Below are positions 10,494-21,636 of a stretch of DNA of 64,000 bases, piece by piece (position 1 is the first letter of the stretch; each line of letters begins with the position of its first letter). Source of the stretch: Halichondria panicea (Eukaryota; Porifera; Demospongiae; Suberitida; Halichondriidae); the NCBI RefSeq assembly GCF_963675165.1, contig NC_087386.1, positions 23,501 to 87,500 of the forward strand, written 5' to 3'. The notes beneath the pieces were generated by a model. The model worked only from the letters and a program-made list of their open reading frames with translations. It did not search any database and was not told the DNA's origin. Made by a program: the position numbers and the translations under genes.

Positions 10494-11453
10494 GACACTC
10501 AACAATTTTTTGTATGTTTTCAATGTAGCCCACTATAATTATTATATGGTTTTATCTTCACTTACTCTGACACACCTGTTACAGTAATCATTTCTTTATT
10601 ATCTTAATTCGTTGTACCAACTTTTGACAATGAATTGTGACTACATGGTAAAAATTACTGCATGCTGCATGGCATAATCATTCAGCTGCCAATGAAGTTT
10701 AAGACCATAACATAGCTTACCCCCCAGTATGCCCCCTCTCTCACAGTTCTTAATAACCCCACCCCCCCTCTCTCACAGTTCTTATAACCCCACCCCACCC
10801 CCCCTCTCTCACAGTTCTTATAACCCCACTACCCCCTCTCACAGTTCTTAATAACCCCACTACCCCCTCTCTCTCACAGTTCTTATAACCCCACCCCACC
10901 CCCCCTCTCTCACAGTTCTTAATAACCCCACCCCCCCTCTCTCACAGTTCTTAATAACCCCACCACCCCCTCTCTCGCAGTTCTTAATAACCCTACCCCC
11001 CCTCTCTCTCACAGTTCTTAATAACCCCACTACCCCCCCCTCTCTCACAGTTCTTAATAACCCCACCACCCCCCCTCTCTCACAGTTCTTATAACCCCAC
11101 CCCCCCCTCTCTCACAGTTCTTAATAACCCCACTACCCCCTCTCTCTCACAGTTCTTAATAACCCCACTACCCCCTCTCTCACAGTTCTTAATAACCCCA
11201 CCCCCCCCTCTCACAGTTCTTAATAACCCCACTACCCCCTCTCTCACAGTTCTTAATAACCCCCCCCCCTCTCTCACAGTTAAGTTGTTAATAACACATT
11301 AATTTGATTTTTGATTGAATTAACGAGCGATTAGCTCTGATGAAAATGGTGCTACATGCGTAAATACAGTAAAACATGTCGAGAGTGACTATACAGTAAT
11401 GGCTACTAGTGTTGTGGCAGTGTGTGTACAAGTGATGAGTGTGTGGGCGTGGG
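10494..11453. other. Convergent spacer cyclin E / vWA gene
   Basis: 960 bases without a gene: an AT-rich 3' flank of cyclin E to about 10700, the minisatellite described separately, and a short AT-rich piece 11283-11400 that precedes the 3' end of the vWA gene. Confidence 0.7.
10715..11282. repeat. Minisatellite, CTCTCACAGTTCTTAATAAC unit
   Basis: About 18 copies of a 27-33 base unit (CTCTCTCACAGTTCTTAATA then ACCCCAC(T)ACCCCC), varying by short indels in the C run and by TTAATAA versus TTATAA. It lies in the convergent spacer between cyclin E (ends 10493) and the secreted vWA gene (ends 11454). Open frames read through it on the minus strand are repeat artefacts. Confidence 0.9.
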
Positions 11454-12872
11454 TCAGTGTGGTTCTACTGGCAGCACTAGCGAGGAGCAGCAAATGTTCG
11501 TCTCTATAGATGGATTGTTGCAATAAGACACCTCCACGTTGTAGCCACTTCCACTATCCTCGGAGCCATGCCCACTTTCCTGGTAACGATGACTTGTGTG
11601 TAGTGGTTCTAGCCTGACCAGTGTTCCTGAGTCTATACTGCCATCCCCCCAGGCAACAGAATAGCTGCAGGGGAAGGGGGCGGGGCTAGATAACAGCACA
11701 CAATGAGGGGGCGGGGCTAGCACAATCGTACTCTATCAATTAGCCCACGCTAGGGAGGATAAGTGTATGCACTCACCTGAATCCCTCGGACAAGGAGCAG
11801 TTGCCAGGGGCAACAGAGAGGTATAGACTCGTGTCGTGAGGTTGTGAGATGTTGAGTAATGAGAGAGTGGAGTTGATGAGAGGGCAACACTTACGCTGGG
11901 CTGTAAGGGGGAGGGGACAACACTTACGCTGGGCTGTAAGGGGGAGGGTACTAAAGAGCTAATTAATTGAAATCAGACGTTTGCACCGCAAGTCATGGAC
12001 TATTAAAACTTGCTCTGAAAACACTCACTTATATTTCTGAGATAGCAGGACACGGTATTAGCTAGTATGCATGGGCCCACCTGACGGTATTAGCTAGTAT
12101 GCATGGGCCCACCTGTTCCAATAGTGAAGGGCAGGATCTTCATGAGTGTCTTGCCAAACCCATCATCCACACACAGAATGAACACGTGTGGTCCACCTCC
12201 CAGCGTGCTGACGTTAGCCACGTATATACCACTAGGAGAGTTACCTGTGAGGGGGGCACAGGGGGTTAAAGCAATGGGGGGGGGGGGCACAAGGGGTTAA
12301 AGCAATGGGGGGTGGAACAAAGGGTTAAAGCAATGGGGGAGGGCACAAGGGGTTAAAGCAATATGGGTATGTATACTTACAGGACTCTTGTTGTAGACTG
12401 GAGACCTGACAAGTTGCCATAACCCTCCTATCACAAGTGTAGTCAGCGACCAATCGGTGCTCCTGTATCCTCACATGTACGTCACACGACAATGGTCCGG
12501 GAGCTGCATACACACATACAATGCCCATATATGGTCACAGTGGTAGATAGTGTATAGGACTGAATTGGGGACACCTTGTACTTTTACAATGCTCCCATAC
12601 AGTGCTGGGTTGTGTATCTCACGTTATCCATTGAGAGGATCCATTCATATGAGCAGCTATTGTAACACAACAGAATAACTATATTGGGTTCGAATGCGAC
12701 GTTATTTGCATAATTCGCAATCGAAATAAACACAAAAAGTGAGCATGCGCATGCAACGCAATCAATGCTTGTACAGTGTCATTTACAACTAATTAATTAA
12801 CCTTGCATTCGAAACCTGATATACATTATATTACACAAAGACACCACCAGAAAACAAGAGGGTACAGCCCTG

Positions 12873-12917
<45 letters not shown>

Positions 12918-15900
12918 AGGCGGTGTAGTGTGTGTGTGCTCACGTGGTGTGGGAGGGAGAGAGAGTGAGAATTTGATGAGCTTATTGTCCGCATAGCCAT
13001 CTTCATCCATACAGGTTATGGAGAGAGTGTGATCACCACCTCCCAACACACGAGGGTCACTAGTGTACTCCATCGCACTACAATCCACTAATCTCAGTCC
13101 CACTATTCGACACAAACAACGCACATCAGGACGTGACGTATTGTAGCGTATTCTGATACGCCCAAATGGATCAGGGGCGTCTACTGTTGGAATACCAACC
13201 ACAATAGGACCTATATATGAGAGGCCATAATGAGACTAATAGACACACCCACACACCCACACGCTTACCTGTGGGTTTAGTGTAGGGTCTTTGCACTAGG
13301 AGACTTCCCGCTGCTAGTAGACCACGGTTGCCAATAGCAACAACGACAAACACTGATTGGTCAGTCCCCAATCTCTCCGCTGATAACACCTCAGACACAC
13401 CACCTACACAGCATCACAGTGACACCCACACCCACACACATACAAGGAGTAATTATTCTGACTGGAGGTGACCTCCAGCAAAGGTAAACTAGCAGACACC
13501 AAAGGTGAAGCTACAATCAACTGCAGCATCCACTACCAGCCGACACCTGTCATACACACACACTAGACACACACTGGTACACACATATCACACACACACA
13601 TTAGTCAGACACACACTGTTACACACACTGGTACACACATATCACACACACACATCAGTCAGACACACACTGGTACACACACTGGTACACACACTGGTAC
13701 ACACATATCACACACACACACATCAGTCAGACACACACTGTTACACACACTGGTACACACATATCACACACACACATCAGTCAGACACACACTGGTACAC
13801 ACACTGGTACACACACTGGTACACACATATCACACACACACACATCAGTCAGACACACACTGGTACACACACTGGTACACACACTGCACACTGGTACACA
13901 CATATCACACACACACATCAGTCAGACACACACTGGTACACACACTGGTACACACACACACTATTTGACCAACTACTTAACTACTTGCTCGTGCACTAGC
14001 ATGCAAATATTGAAGGTCAAAGGTCATAGTGTGATGTGATACATAATAATATCAACCATGTACGTGTCTTTTGCCTATGGAGATTACTAAGGACACATTG
14101 CATAGTGTCTGGCAGACCACACTGTATGATGCTAGTTATGTCAGGACACTCAATCAAGATGTACCTCTGGACACACACTTGTACTGTATACACTGATCGA
14201 TAGATGAGGGACCTCCAGCGAGTAGCAGCAGAGTGTCACACCCACCCCACACCCACCCACCCACACTCACACTCACACTGATAGAAAGGACCTCCAGCCA
14301 GCGAGCAGTAAAATGTCACACCCACCCACACACACTCACACTCACACTGATAGAATGGACCTCCAGCCAGCGAGCAGTAAAGTGTCACATCCAGGGAGAA
14401 GCCATAGTGTTGTGTCTCCACTCTTAGACTGCCATTACCAGCATCAACAGCCGTGGGCGTGATGTGGGGGAGTGTGGGTGTGGTCAACGTGAAGGCAAAT
14501 ATCCTCGTACCAATAGAATCTTTTCTCTTTCCAATGACAAGCATCTTGTGATCCCCAGAAGGCAGACTCTTGAGGTAGTAGGGACTGGAACCTGAGGGGG
14601 TGGGCACACCATCACAAGGGGCACACCCTCACAAGGGGCACACACTCACATGGTAGTAGCTGTGGTGTGTCTGTGTCGTTGGTCAGGAAGACACATTCAT
14701 AAGAGGCTCTATTAATGGTACTATTAAAGCTGAGCTCCACTTCCCCTCCAGGGAACTGATCCACTGCCCCTGTCACCAACAGAGGACCTGCAAACACACC
14801 ACACAGAAGTTATATACATGCACGGCTACATATACTGTTTGGTTACATATGGCATGGTTATATATGGCATGGTTACACATGGCATGGGGTTACATATGGC
14901 ATGGGGTTATATATGGCATGGTTATATATGGCATGGTTACACATGGCATGGGGTTACATATGGCATGGTTATATATTGTATGAGAGAGGTTTCTAAGGAC
15001 CATAATTCAATAACAATTTCACTACTTAATTAAATACCAAGTCCAACAATTAATTAATGTAATTGCATTACAGAGCAGGGTGTGCACATGAGGATGTGTG
15101 GGTGGTTGTTAGTGAGGGTGTGGAGGGTGTGGAGGGTGTGCACACAGGCAGGCGGCAGGCAGGATAGGGTTAGGGTTATTGTAAATTGAACAGGAAAGAG
15201 AAACAACACTAAACAAGGTCATGCAACTCACGAGGTATTGAGGTGGGCTGGGGGTTAAGCACAGAGGACTGCCCCCCCTCGGGGGTCACAGGCGAGGGGG
15301 TCAAACACTGTGGGGGGGATAATGACACACTGTATACCAGTAATAATAACATACCTCTGTAGGGGCGTTGTTGGCAAGGCAACGGCAGGTCTCCTGGTCA
15401 GTGGCCTTCACACAGTCACGCCTGGCACACTCTCCACCTACGCCCACCTGCACACACTCACACTCTTCACACACACTCACAGAAAGAGTTCTTTGAATGT
15501 CATTTTCTGTCACGAAAGCTCGCACAAAAGTTTTCAGTACAGTGAGGTTACTTGTTGCCAATAGTGACAGTGGCCATGACGATCCTCCGCTAGCCGTTGC
15601 CAGGGTTACATAGTCCTCTACAGTGTTCCCTTGCACACTGGTCACCTCCACATTAGAGTCCATGATCTCATAACTTGCACCATTCTCAGATAGTGTGGAT
15701 ACTGTATGCGTGTCATGTAGACCTAGTACTATCTTCCCGGGTAATCGCCCGGGTAATCGCATGGACACGTCCACCACGACATTCAGTGCAGTCTCATGAC
15801 CAGCTAATAGACTAAAGACGTTATCTCTATTCAGATGACTGCTTGCAGCCAGAGCTGTGCGACCCATGTCTGTGACTAGTAGCAGTGCTCGGCCAATACG

Positions 15901-16732
15901 AGGGTCAGTGCGGAATGGAGCATGGGATAATGTGAACTGAACTGCTTCGTAACCATCGGCAACATCGCCTTTTTTCTGTAGTCGTCGCCGTGCCAACACA
16001 AAGTCGTTAGAGGGAAAAAATACGTTATCATTTGCTGTGAGAAAATGCCCAGTCAGCGATCGTCTATTACTGCCAAAATGCACAAGACAGTATTGATTAG
16101 AGACGATGTCCAGCGAGTTGAATTGCTCCTCCAGCAGAGTGACCACTTTCTGTAGCCAGAGATGCTTTCCTGACATGCTGCTAGCTCCTGATACCAGGAG
16201 GCACACATCCATCCCATTATAGCCTTTCAATGAAGACACTTCCCTGTATGTTACATTGCCTGCAGTCAAAGAGATTCAATGTTGCATGAATTTGCACATC
16301 ACTTTCCTAGCTATTCAAAATTAATGAGAACACGCAAAATGATTTTTAGTGAATTAAAAAGACAAGTATTATTGAATGCTTCGAATGATTTGGTACGTTC
16401 TTTCCATAGACCCAGATAAACCCATATACGCCTTGTCTATTCAACACCCCAATTATACTCAGAATGCTCTGAGCTCTACGCATACAATGCGACCATTGGC
16501 CACACTCTAGTCTAGACACGGTGTTGCACTCACTGTGAAGGAGCGGGGTGGTGTCACAATCCTCTCCTCCTGCAGTAACAAAACACATGCAGTCAATCAC
16601 TATAGCTAGTGGAGTACTAGTCTAGCTATTGCATGGCTTACCTGTACTGCAGTCTTGAGAGACAGTAGCTTGCAGACAATGCCCCAGCAGCACACACACA
16701 ACACACAGCAATATAACTCTAAGCTCCATCAT
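11454..16732 (-). CDS. Secreted vWA-domain protein with tandem Ig-fold (FECSLD-type) repeats
   Basis: Twelve minus-strand exons join in phase: 16732-16642, 16569-16534, 16259-15355, 15307-15232, 14787-14650, 14591-14346, 13403-13269, 13210-12944, 12503-12381, 12244-12113, 11900-11777, 11664-11454, giving 827 residues. It starts MMELRVILLCVVCVLLGHCL, a clear signal peptide. The large third exon holds a von Willebrand A-like domain (GMDVCLLVSGASSMSG, where the DxSxS motif is replaced by V-S-G-A-S-S; later ALLLVTDMG). A Cys-rich stretch follows (CEECECVQVGVGGECARRDC). The remainder is repeated 75-85 residue units of the pattern Y-x-C...C...L-x-x-G-x-H-x-x-x-x-x-x-D (for example YECVFLTNDTD, LPSGDHKMLVI, LGGGPHVFILCVDDGFGK), resembling the extracellular Ig-fold repeat known from SVEP1-like and bacterial adhesins. 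No membrane segment is seen. Likely an extracellular matrix or adhesion protein; I do not recognise an orthologue. Confidence 0.72.
11881..11945. repeat. Duplicated 3' splice site in vWA gene
   Basis: The segment CAACACTTACGCTGGGCTGT with AAGGGGGAGGG occurs twice in tandem. On the minus strand each copy contains an acceptor (CTTACAG|CCCAGCG) and the first bases of exon 11. Confidence 0.75.
12053..12113. repeat. Duplicated 5' splice site in vWA gene
   Basis: GTATTAGCTAGTATGCATGG followed by GCCCACCTG occurs twice in tandem. On the minus strand each carries CAG|GTGGGC, the donor of exon 10. Confidence 0.75.
13545..13970. repeat. Minisatellite in vWA gene intron
   Basis: Mixed tandem units (CACACACTGGTACACACA, TATCACACACACACATCAGT then CAGACA) over about 425 bases, arranged in higher-order groups with one to three CTGGTACACACA submotifs each. 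A 164-codon open frame across it is a repeat artefact. Confidence 0.85.
14225..14390. repeat. Tandem copies of an exon 3' end plus donor
   Basis: On the minus strand the end of exon 6 (coding CSLAGGPFYQ, then CAGT|GTGAGT) is followed by a second near-identical copy (14280-14330) and a more diverged third (14205-14225). Only the first has an upstream acceptor, so the others are read as intronic. Confidence 0.7.
14825..14980. repeat. Minisatellite, ACATATGGCATGGTT unit
   Basis: About nine copies of a 15-18 base ATGGCATGG(GG)TTACAT/ATAT unit in an intron of the vWA gene. Confidence 0.8.
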
Positions 16733-17338
16733 ACTCTCATGCACACTCAACTAAGCTAGCTAATAGCAAACACTATAATGCTCCTTGCAGATGGTTGGAT
16801 AGGTCTATAGAACTGCTCTTGTATAGAAAGCTATTGACTCCACTACAATGATGTACACAGGCTCTCAATTCAATTAAACCACTAGACACATTGCATGCAT
16901 ATATAACTATGCATTCAGGAAAGCCATAGCAATGCTACACAATCATTGAATCTGAATAATAGAGCATGGAAATCAACACTGACTAGTTATATGCTAAACA
17001 GAATTATGAGCTCACGCCCATGCTGACAAGGCGTCAGGAATACCACGTGCATTCGAGAGCTAAAAAAGAATTTGATTTTTTTTCAGAATTAGGCTTATAA
17101 GGTTGAGTTGCTAAGATACAAATTAGTTGCGAAAACCTGATATGTAGAGTTGAGGGGTTAGGGTGTACGTGGGAAGCAGGGTGTGTTCACTGAGACAAGA
17201 GGCGCTGCACACATAACACAACGCAATACAAGCAGCGGTACATGTACACACAACTCTTGTTAACCAAGCACTTCTAATGAGATCGTTTGTACAAGAAACT
17301 GCGTGCACTAAACAATAACATAATTATCATTATACAAA
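16733..17338. other. Spacer upstream of vWA gene
   Basis: About 600 bases between the start of the vWA gene and the end of MRPL3, both on the minus strand. AT-rich, no coding frame of note. It must contain the vWA promoter and the MRPL3 3' end. Confidence 0.6.
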
Positions 17339-18221
17339 CTATTTCTTTCTCTTATCAGGGAAGTCTAGTGTTGGTTGGTGTGGGAAGTGGATATCAGTGC
17401 AATAACTCTCCTCAGTCTCTGGACCACCTCCTGTTGGAAATGGGGCGTGGTGTGGGCGTGGCTTCCTCCTAGCATCTGTCACTCGCACATAAGTATTAGT
17501 ATGTCCTGGCACAGGTCCTTTAACATACAGTACGTTGTACTTATGGTTGACTCTGTACACCTATAGATAGAGGCAGGACAACAGCTTAGTTACAAATATT
17601 CACACCAAAACGGTACATCTATTACAATGAAACGTTTAGTGAGAACAATGCAAGGTTGGCACTATGGGTCAACTACTGGCACTATGGGTCAACTACTGGC
17701 TACATTCCTCGACTATTAATTAGCATAGTCTATATACAGTTACTACGACAGCATTCCCACACCACTTTCACCATGACTACCATACCCCCCTCACCTTGAG
17801 GCATTGTGCTGTAGCTCTCTTTCCCCCCATCCTCCCTGGCATCTTCTTACCAGGCCATATCCTGCCAGGTTCTTGACCTCCTCCAGTGGCACCCATCTTA
17901 CGGTGAGCCTTAGTCACGCCATGCGAGGCTGGCATACCGCTCATACCATGACGTTTCATCACTCCAGCAAAGCCCTTCCCAATGCTAGAGGAAGGACATT
18001 ATGAGTGCTAGCTAGCCACTATTAGTATCTTACGTCTTGGCACAGACATCGACATATTGGCCTGGTGTGAAGTGTGAGGCTGTGATAGATGTGCCCACTG
18101 GGAGGAGAGCATCCTCCGATACCCTGAACTCTTGTAAGACTCTCTTTGGTGTTACATCAGCTTTTGTATACTGACCCAGCACAGGTTTGGTTATCTGTAT
18201 AACATTAGATACATTGACACA

Positions 18222-18252
<31 letters not shown>

Positions 18253-18954
18253 TGTGTGTGTGGGTGTGTGTGTGTGTGTGTGTGTAGAGTGATGACTCAC
18301 ATTCCTAATCTTAGGATGGTTGACTGCTCCAACTTGTAGTCCATTGTACCCCTCTCCCTCGCGTGTACGAACCATCACCACCTCATTGTCCACAATCTGA
18401 GGGAGGGGGGTAATGAGGGACCCTCCACACACAGCACAGGGGGTAATAAGGGACCCCCACACACAGCACAGGGGGTAATGAGGGACTCCCACACACAGCA
18501 CAGGGGGTAATGAGGGACCCCCATACACAGCACAGGGGGTAATGAGGGACCCTCCACACACAGCACAGGGGGTAATGAGGGACCCCCACACACAGCACAG
18601 GGGGTAATGAAGGACCCCCCACACACACACACGTACCTGGAGGAGGGTGACAGCTACGGAGGTCCCCTCTTTAGTCCATACTTGACTCATACCTAACTTG
18701 ATGGCTACAGCTCCACAACGACGTGACGTACGACTCCATTCTCCTGCTTTTAGGGGGAGGTGGGCCACTCTAATAGACGCCGCGGGTTCATCCTCTTTAG
18801 CCTCACTATTTAGTCTAGCCAGTACCGATTCTGCCACTTGGAGCTCTTCTCTGGAGAGTGCATCAGAGGATACGGGACGACATGCTCTCACTGCTAATGA
18901 CCGACAGCTACCAAGTCCTCTAATGAAGCGTAGGGCTTGCTTGAACATAGGCAT
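17339..18954 (-). CDS. MRPL3: Mitochondrial large-subunit ribosomal protein uL3m
   Basis: Five minus-strand exons in phase (18954-18637, 18396-18301, 18194-18034, 17984-17795, 17560-17339) give 328 residues (human MRPL3 is 348). The N-terminus is Arg-rich without early acidic residues (MPMFKQALRFIRGLGSCRSL), a mitochondrial targeting signal. Conserved L3 elements are RCGAVAIKLGMSQVWTKEG, then TPGQYVDVCAKTIGKGFAGV, the glycine- and histidine-rich MKRHGMSGMPASHGVTKAHR, and the GRIWPGKKMPGRMGG loop that reaches toward the peptidyl-transferase centre. The protein is an early-assembling component of the mitoribosome large subunit. Intron 1 contains a minisatellite and intron 2 a long (CA)n tract. 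Confidence 0.95.
18410..18620. repeat. Minisatellite in MRPL3 intron 1
   Basis: About seven copies of a 30-31 base unit (CACACACAGCACAGGGGGTA followed by ATGAGGGACC). Open frames through it on the minus strand (ITPCAVCGGPS-type) are artefacts. Confidence 0.9.
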
Positions 18955-19084
18955 CGCTTATTTAATACCACGTGGGTCGCGTGATTAAAAAATCACTTGT
19001 GGCCTCAAAAGCCAGTTGACCTATGACCTCTTATTTGTACTTTCTAATAGATGCACACTACCCACGTGGACGTACACAGAAGAA
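18955..19084. promoter_or_regulatory. Putative bidirectional promoter MRPL3 / URI1
   Basis: Only 130 bases separate the MRPL3 start (minus) from the URI start (plus), so both promoters and 5' UTRs must overlap here. It contains CACGTG at 18971-18976 (in ACCACGTGGGTCGCGTGA) and CACGTGG again near 19062, E-box-like sites. Their function is inferred. Confidence 0.5.
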
Positions 19085-21407
19085 ATGCAGGAGGCCATCG
19101 ATTTCTCCAGGTTACAACAAGAGCACAGCAAGGTGAGCTATGTGTATAGTATAGTAGCTATGAACCTCATCCGCTGTAGGCCACCGAGGAGAGCAATGAC
19201 AAGATACAGAAATGGCAAGCTATAATTAATGAATGACATTTTAATGCGTCCTATTTTGTTGGTGTATAGGGAACAGTTTAAGGCTGACTATGAGGCACTA
19301 CAAACTAGACTGAGCACACTACCCAATCAGCTAACTCATGACGTTATGGTAGGTTTACCAATAGAGCAGTGCCTTGTGTGTGTGTGGGTGTGGAGCCACC
19401 AGTAGTGTAGTGTGTGTGGGTGTGGAGCCACCAGTAGTGTAGTGTGTGTGGGTGTGGAGCCATCAGTAGTGTAGTATGTGTGGGTGTGGAACCACCAGTA
19501 GTGTAGCGTGTGTGGGTGTGGAGCCACCAGTAGTGTAGTGTGTGGGTGTGGAGCCACCAGTAGTGTAGTGTGTGTGGGTGTGGAGCCATCAGTAGTGTAG
19601 TGTGTGTGGGTGTGGAGCCATCAGTAGTGTAGTGTGTGTGGGTGTGGAACCACCAGTAGTGTAGTGTGTGTGGGTGTGGAGCCACCAGTAGTGTAGCGTG
19701 TGTGGGTGTGGAGCCACCAGTAGTGTAGTGTGTGGGTGTGGAGCCACCAGTAGTGTAGTGTGTGTGGGTGTGGAGCCATCAGTAGTGTAGTGTGTGTGTG
19801 TGTGTGTGGAGCCACCAGTAGTGTAGTGTGTGTGGGTGTGGAGCCATCAGTAGTGTAGTGTGTGTGGGTGTGGAGCCATCAGTAGTGTAGTATGTGTGGG
19901 TGTGGAGCCATCAGTAGTGTAGTGTGTGTGGGTGTGGAGCCACCAGTAGTGTAGTGTGTGTGGGTGTGGAGCCACCAGTAGTGTAGTGTGTGTGGGTGTG
20001 GAGCCACCAGTAGTGTAGTGTGTGTGGGTGTGGAGCCACCAGTAGTGTGGGTGTGATGTGTGTATGTTGTGTGTTTTGTGCAGGTGCCTTTTGGAAGGTT
20101 TGCATTTGCTCGTGGTCAGCTTTACCATAGCAACGAGGTGACTGTGTTGCTAGGGGATAACTGGTTTATCAAGACCACCACTAAACATGCCCTCGAGATA
20201 GTTGAGCGGAGGAAGAAATGTGAGTCAGTGTGGGGATAATGACCCTATTGACCTCTGGGTGGGTATGTATATGGATCCTATTGACCTTTGTACAGATGTG
20301 TGTGAGATGCTGTCACAGGAACAAGAGTGTTTGAATGATCTAGAGAAGAGGCAGTTGTTCACAGAAGAGTTCCAGTCAGCAGTAGGGGTCAGAGGTCATA
20401 TTGTCAGTACACTACTCACTGTAATACATACAGGACACTGTGGAGATCAAGGAGAAGTGTGTTCCCCCTCAGTCATCACCAGGGAAGGGAAAAGGTTATT
20501 CATTAGCCTTCAATACACATCGCTCATAAATAGAGCTAGGATAATTGAAGAATACATTTTGCCCTTTGATGTTCTATTTGTTGGGCTATTATTTATAGAC
20601 TAGAGATTTCTCAGAAATAGGCCTGTTTTGATGTTTAACTTTGAACGCTCAAATTATGTAATTTTAAAATTGTTGATTAGTGCGCTGATGTAATTGTATT
20701 GTACTCGTCTTGCAGAACGCAAAGCTTGGGTGCCTAAAGGCAATGTACCTCCTCCAAGGAGAGTGTTCCCTCCCTTAAGAAAAGGCCCGAGGGACACACT
20801 AGAGGCTGTATCATCTACAATGGAGAAACTAAACGTTAACGTTCAGAGCGTTAGTGAAAGTGTAACCACGGCAACCAACCAGCCTCTACGGATAACTGTG
20901 ACTCATGGGGAGGCAAGTAACGACAACACGAGTGAAGGGAGCAGCGAGGTGAGGAAATATTAAGTCTATAATATAATTTTAATCCCTGTACTACAGGGAG
21001 GACGACCTTTGTACTCTAGTCCAGGAGACATATTCCCTCGTCTCACTCGACATGATGTTGTTGATTCTGTTGGCATGGCAGCCAAGAGTGTCAGATGGGG
21101 TCCCACTGAGTACTCCACACCCCCTGTCACACAAGCCACGCCCCCTCCACCGGGTAGACCCAGGGCAGTCCGGGTGAGGACGCTGTGTGTATGACTATTG
21201 TCACTGTTCTTGTTTGTGTGTGCAGCCATTTACTGGTCAAGTGATAGAGAGGATATCGCCCCAGACCACACCCACTACTGACAAAACCACACCAATTGCG
21301 GACAAGGTAAGCTGCTCTAGCTAATGTGTATGTGCTCATGACATTCGTAGTTGCAGGGAAACAAGAGAAGCTCACGTTTCAAGTCAAACAGAACTAAAAC
21401 TGATTAG
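19085..21407 (+). CDS. URI1: Unconventional prefoldin RPB5 interactor
   Basis: Ten exons join in phase: 19085-19132, 19180-19214, 19270-19348, 20084-20219, 20296-20381, 20434-20494, 20716-20948, 20997-21173, 21226-21306, 21357-21407, giving 328 residues. The prefoldin-like part is strikingly conserved: IQKWEQFKADYEALQTRLST, LTHDVMVPFG, then GQLYHSNEVTVLLGDNWF (human KLVHTNEVTVLLGDNWF). The C-terminus has PFTGQVIERISP and ends with RSSRFKSNRTKTD, the URI box and terminal basic tail. URI is a scaffold of the R2TP/prefoldin-like complex and binds RPB5, aiding RNA polymerase assembly. Intron 2 has a GC donor. The protein is shorter than human URI (535), mostly in the acidic middle. The start is uncertain: the frame stays open upstream to an ATG at 19016. 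Confidence 0.9.
19365..20060. repeat. Minisatellite in URI intron 3
   Basis: About 22 copies of a 31-base unit (GTGTGTGGGTGTGGAGCCAC then CAGTAGTGTA) fill nearly 700 bases of the intron. C/T variation in CCACC versus CCATC and a shorter GTGTGGGT variant form patterned sub-blocks, which suggests block duplication. Confidence 0.92.
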
Positions 21408-21636
21408 CTGAATCCTGTGATCACATGTTTGTTGACGTGCAATCATTAATTATACACCACCTGTCATTATATTCAAGGTACCTATAATTATATATAACAA
21501 TTCAGCTTGTGTGATATGAAATGGCAAAATTATGACGCTAATTATAATAATTTAATGTATTATTATGAGCAAAATACTATACATGTAGGGAAAAATGTTC
21601 AGTTTTTTGAGCTGACAGTTGACTAGACGCGTACAT
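21408..21636. other. Convergent spacer URI1 / ROR-like
   Basis: 229 AT-rich bases between two stops; must hold both polyadenylation sites. Nothing else recognised. Confidence 0.6.

Noticed and set aside
10860-11277. Minus-strand frames LLRTVREGG-type
   Set aside because: Minisatellite in a convergent spacer.
12661-12720. GGTTCGAAT-like sequence as a tRNA T-loop
   Set aside because: No matching acceptor stem, anticodon arm or B/A box spacing found around it.
13505-13999. 164-codon frame rich in His/Thr
   Set aside because: Minisatellite within an intron of the minus-strand vWA gene.
18375-18632. Minus-strand frames ITPCAVCGG-type
   Set aside because: Minisatellite in MRPL3 intron 1; splicing it out gives the conserved L3 sequence.
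19336-20128. Several minus-strand frames of the type HTTLLVAPHPHT
   Set aside because: Artefacts of the 31-base minisatellite in URI intron 3.
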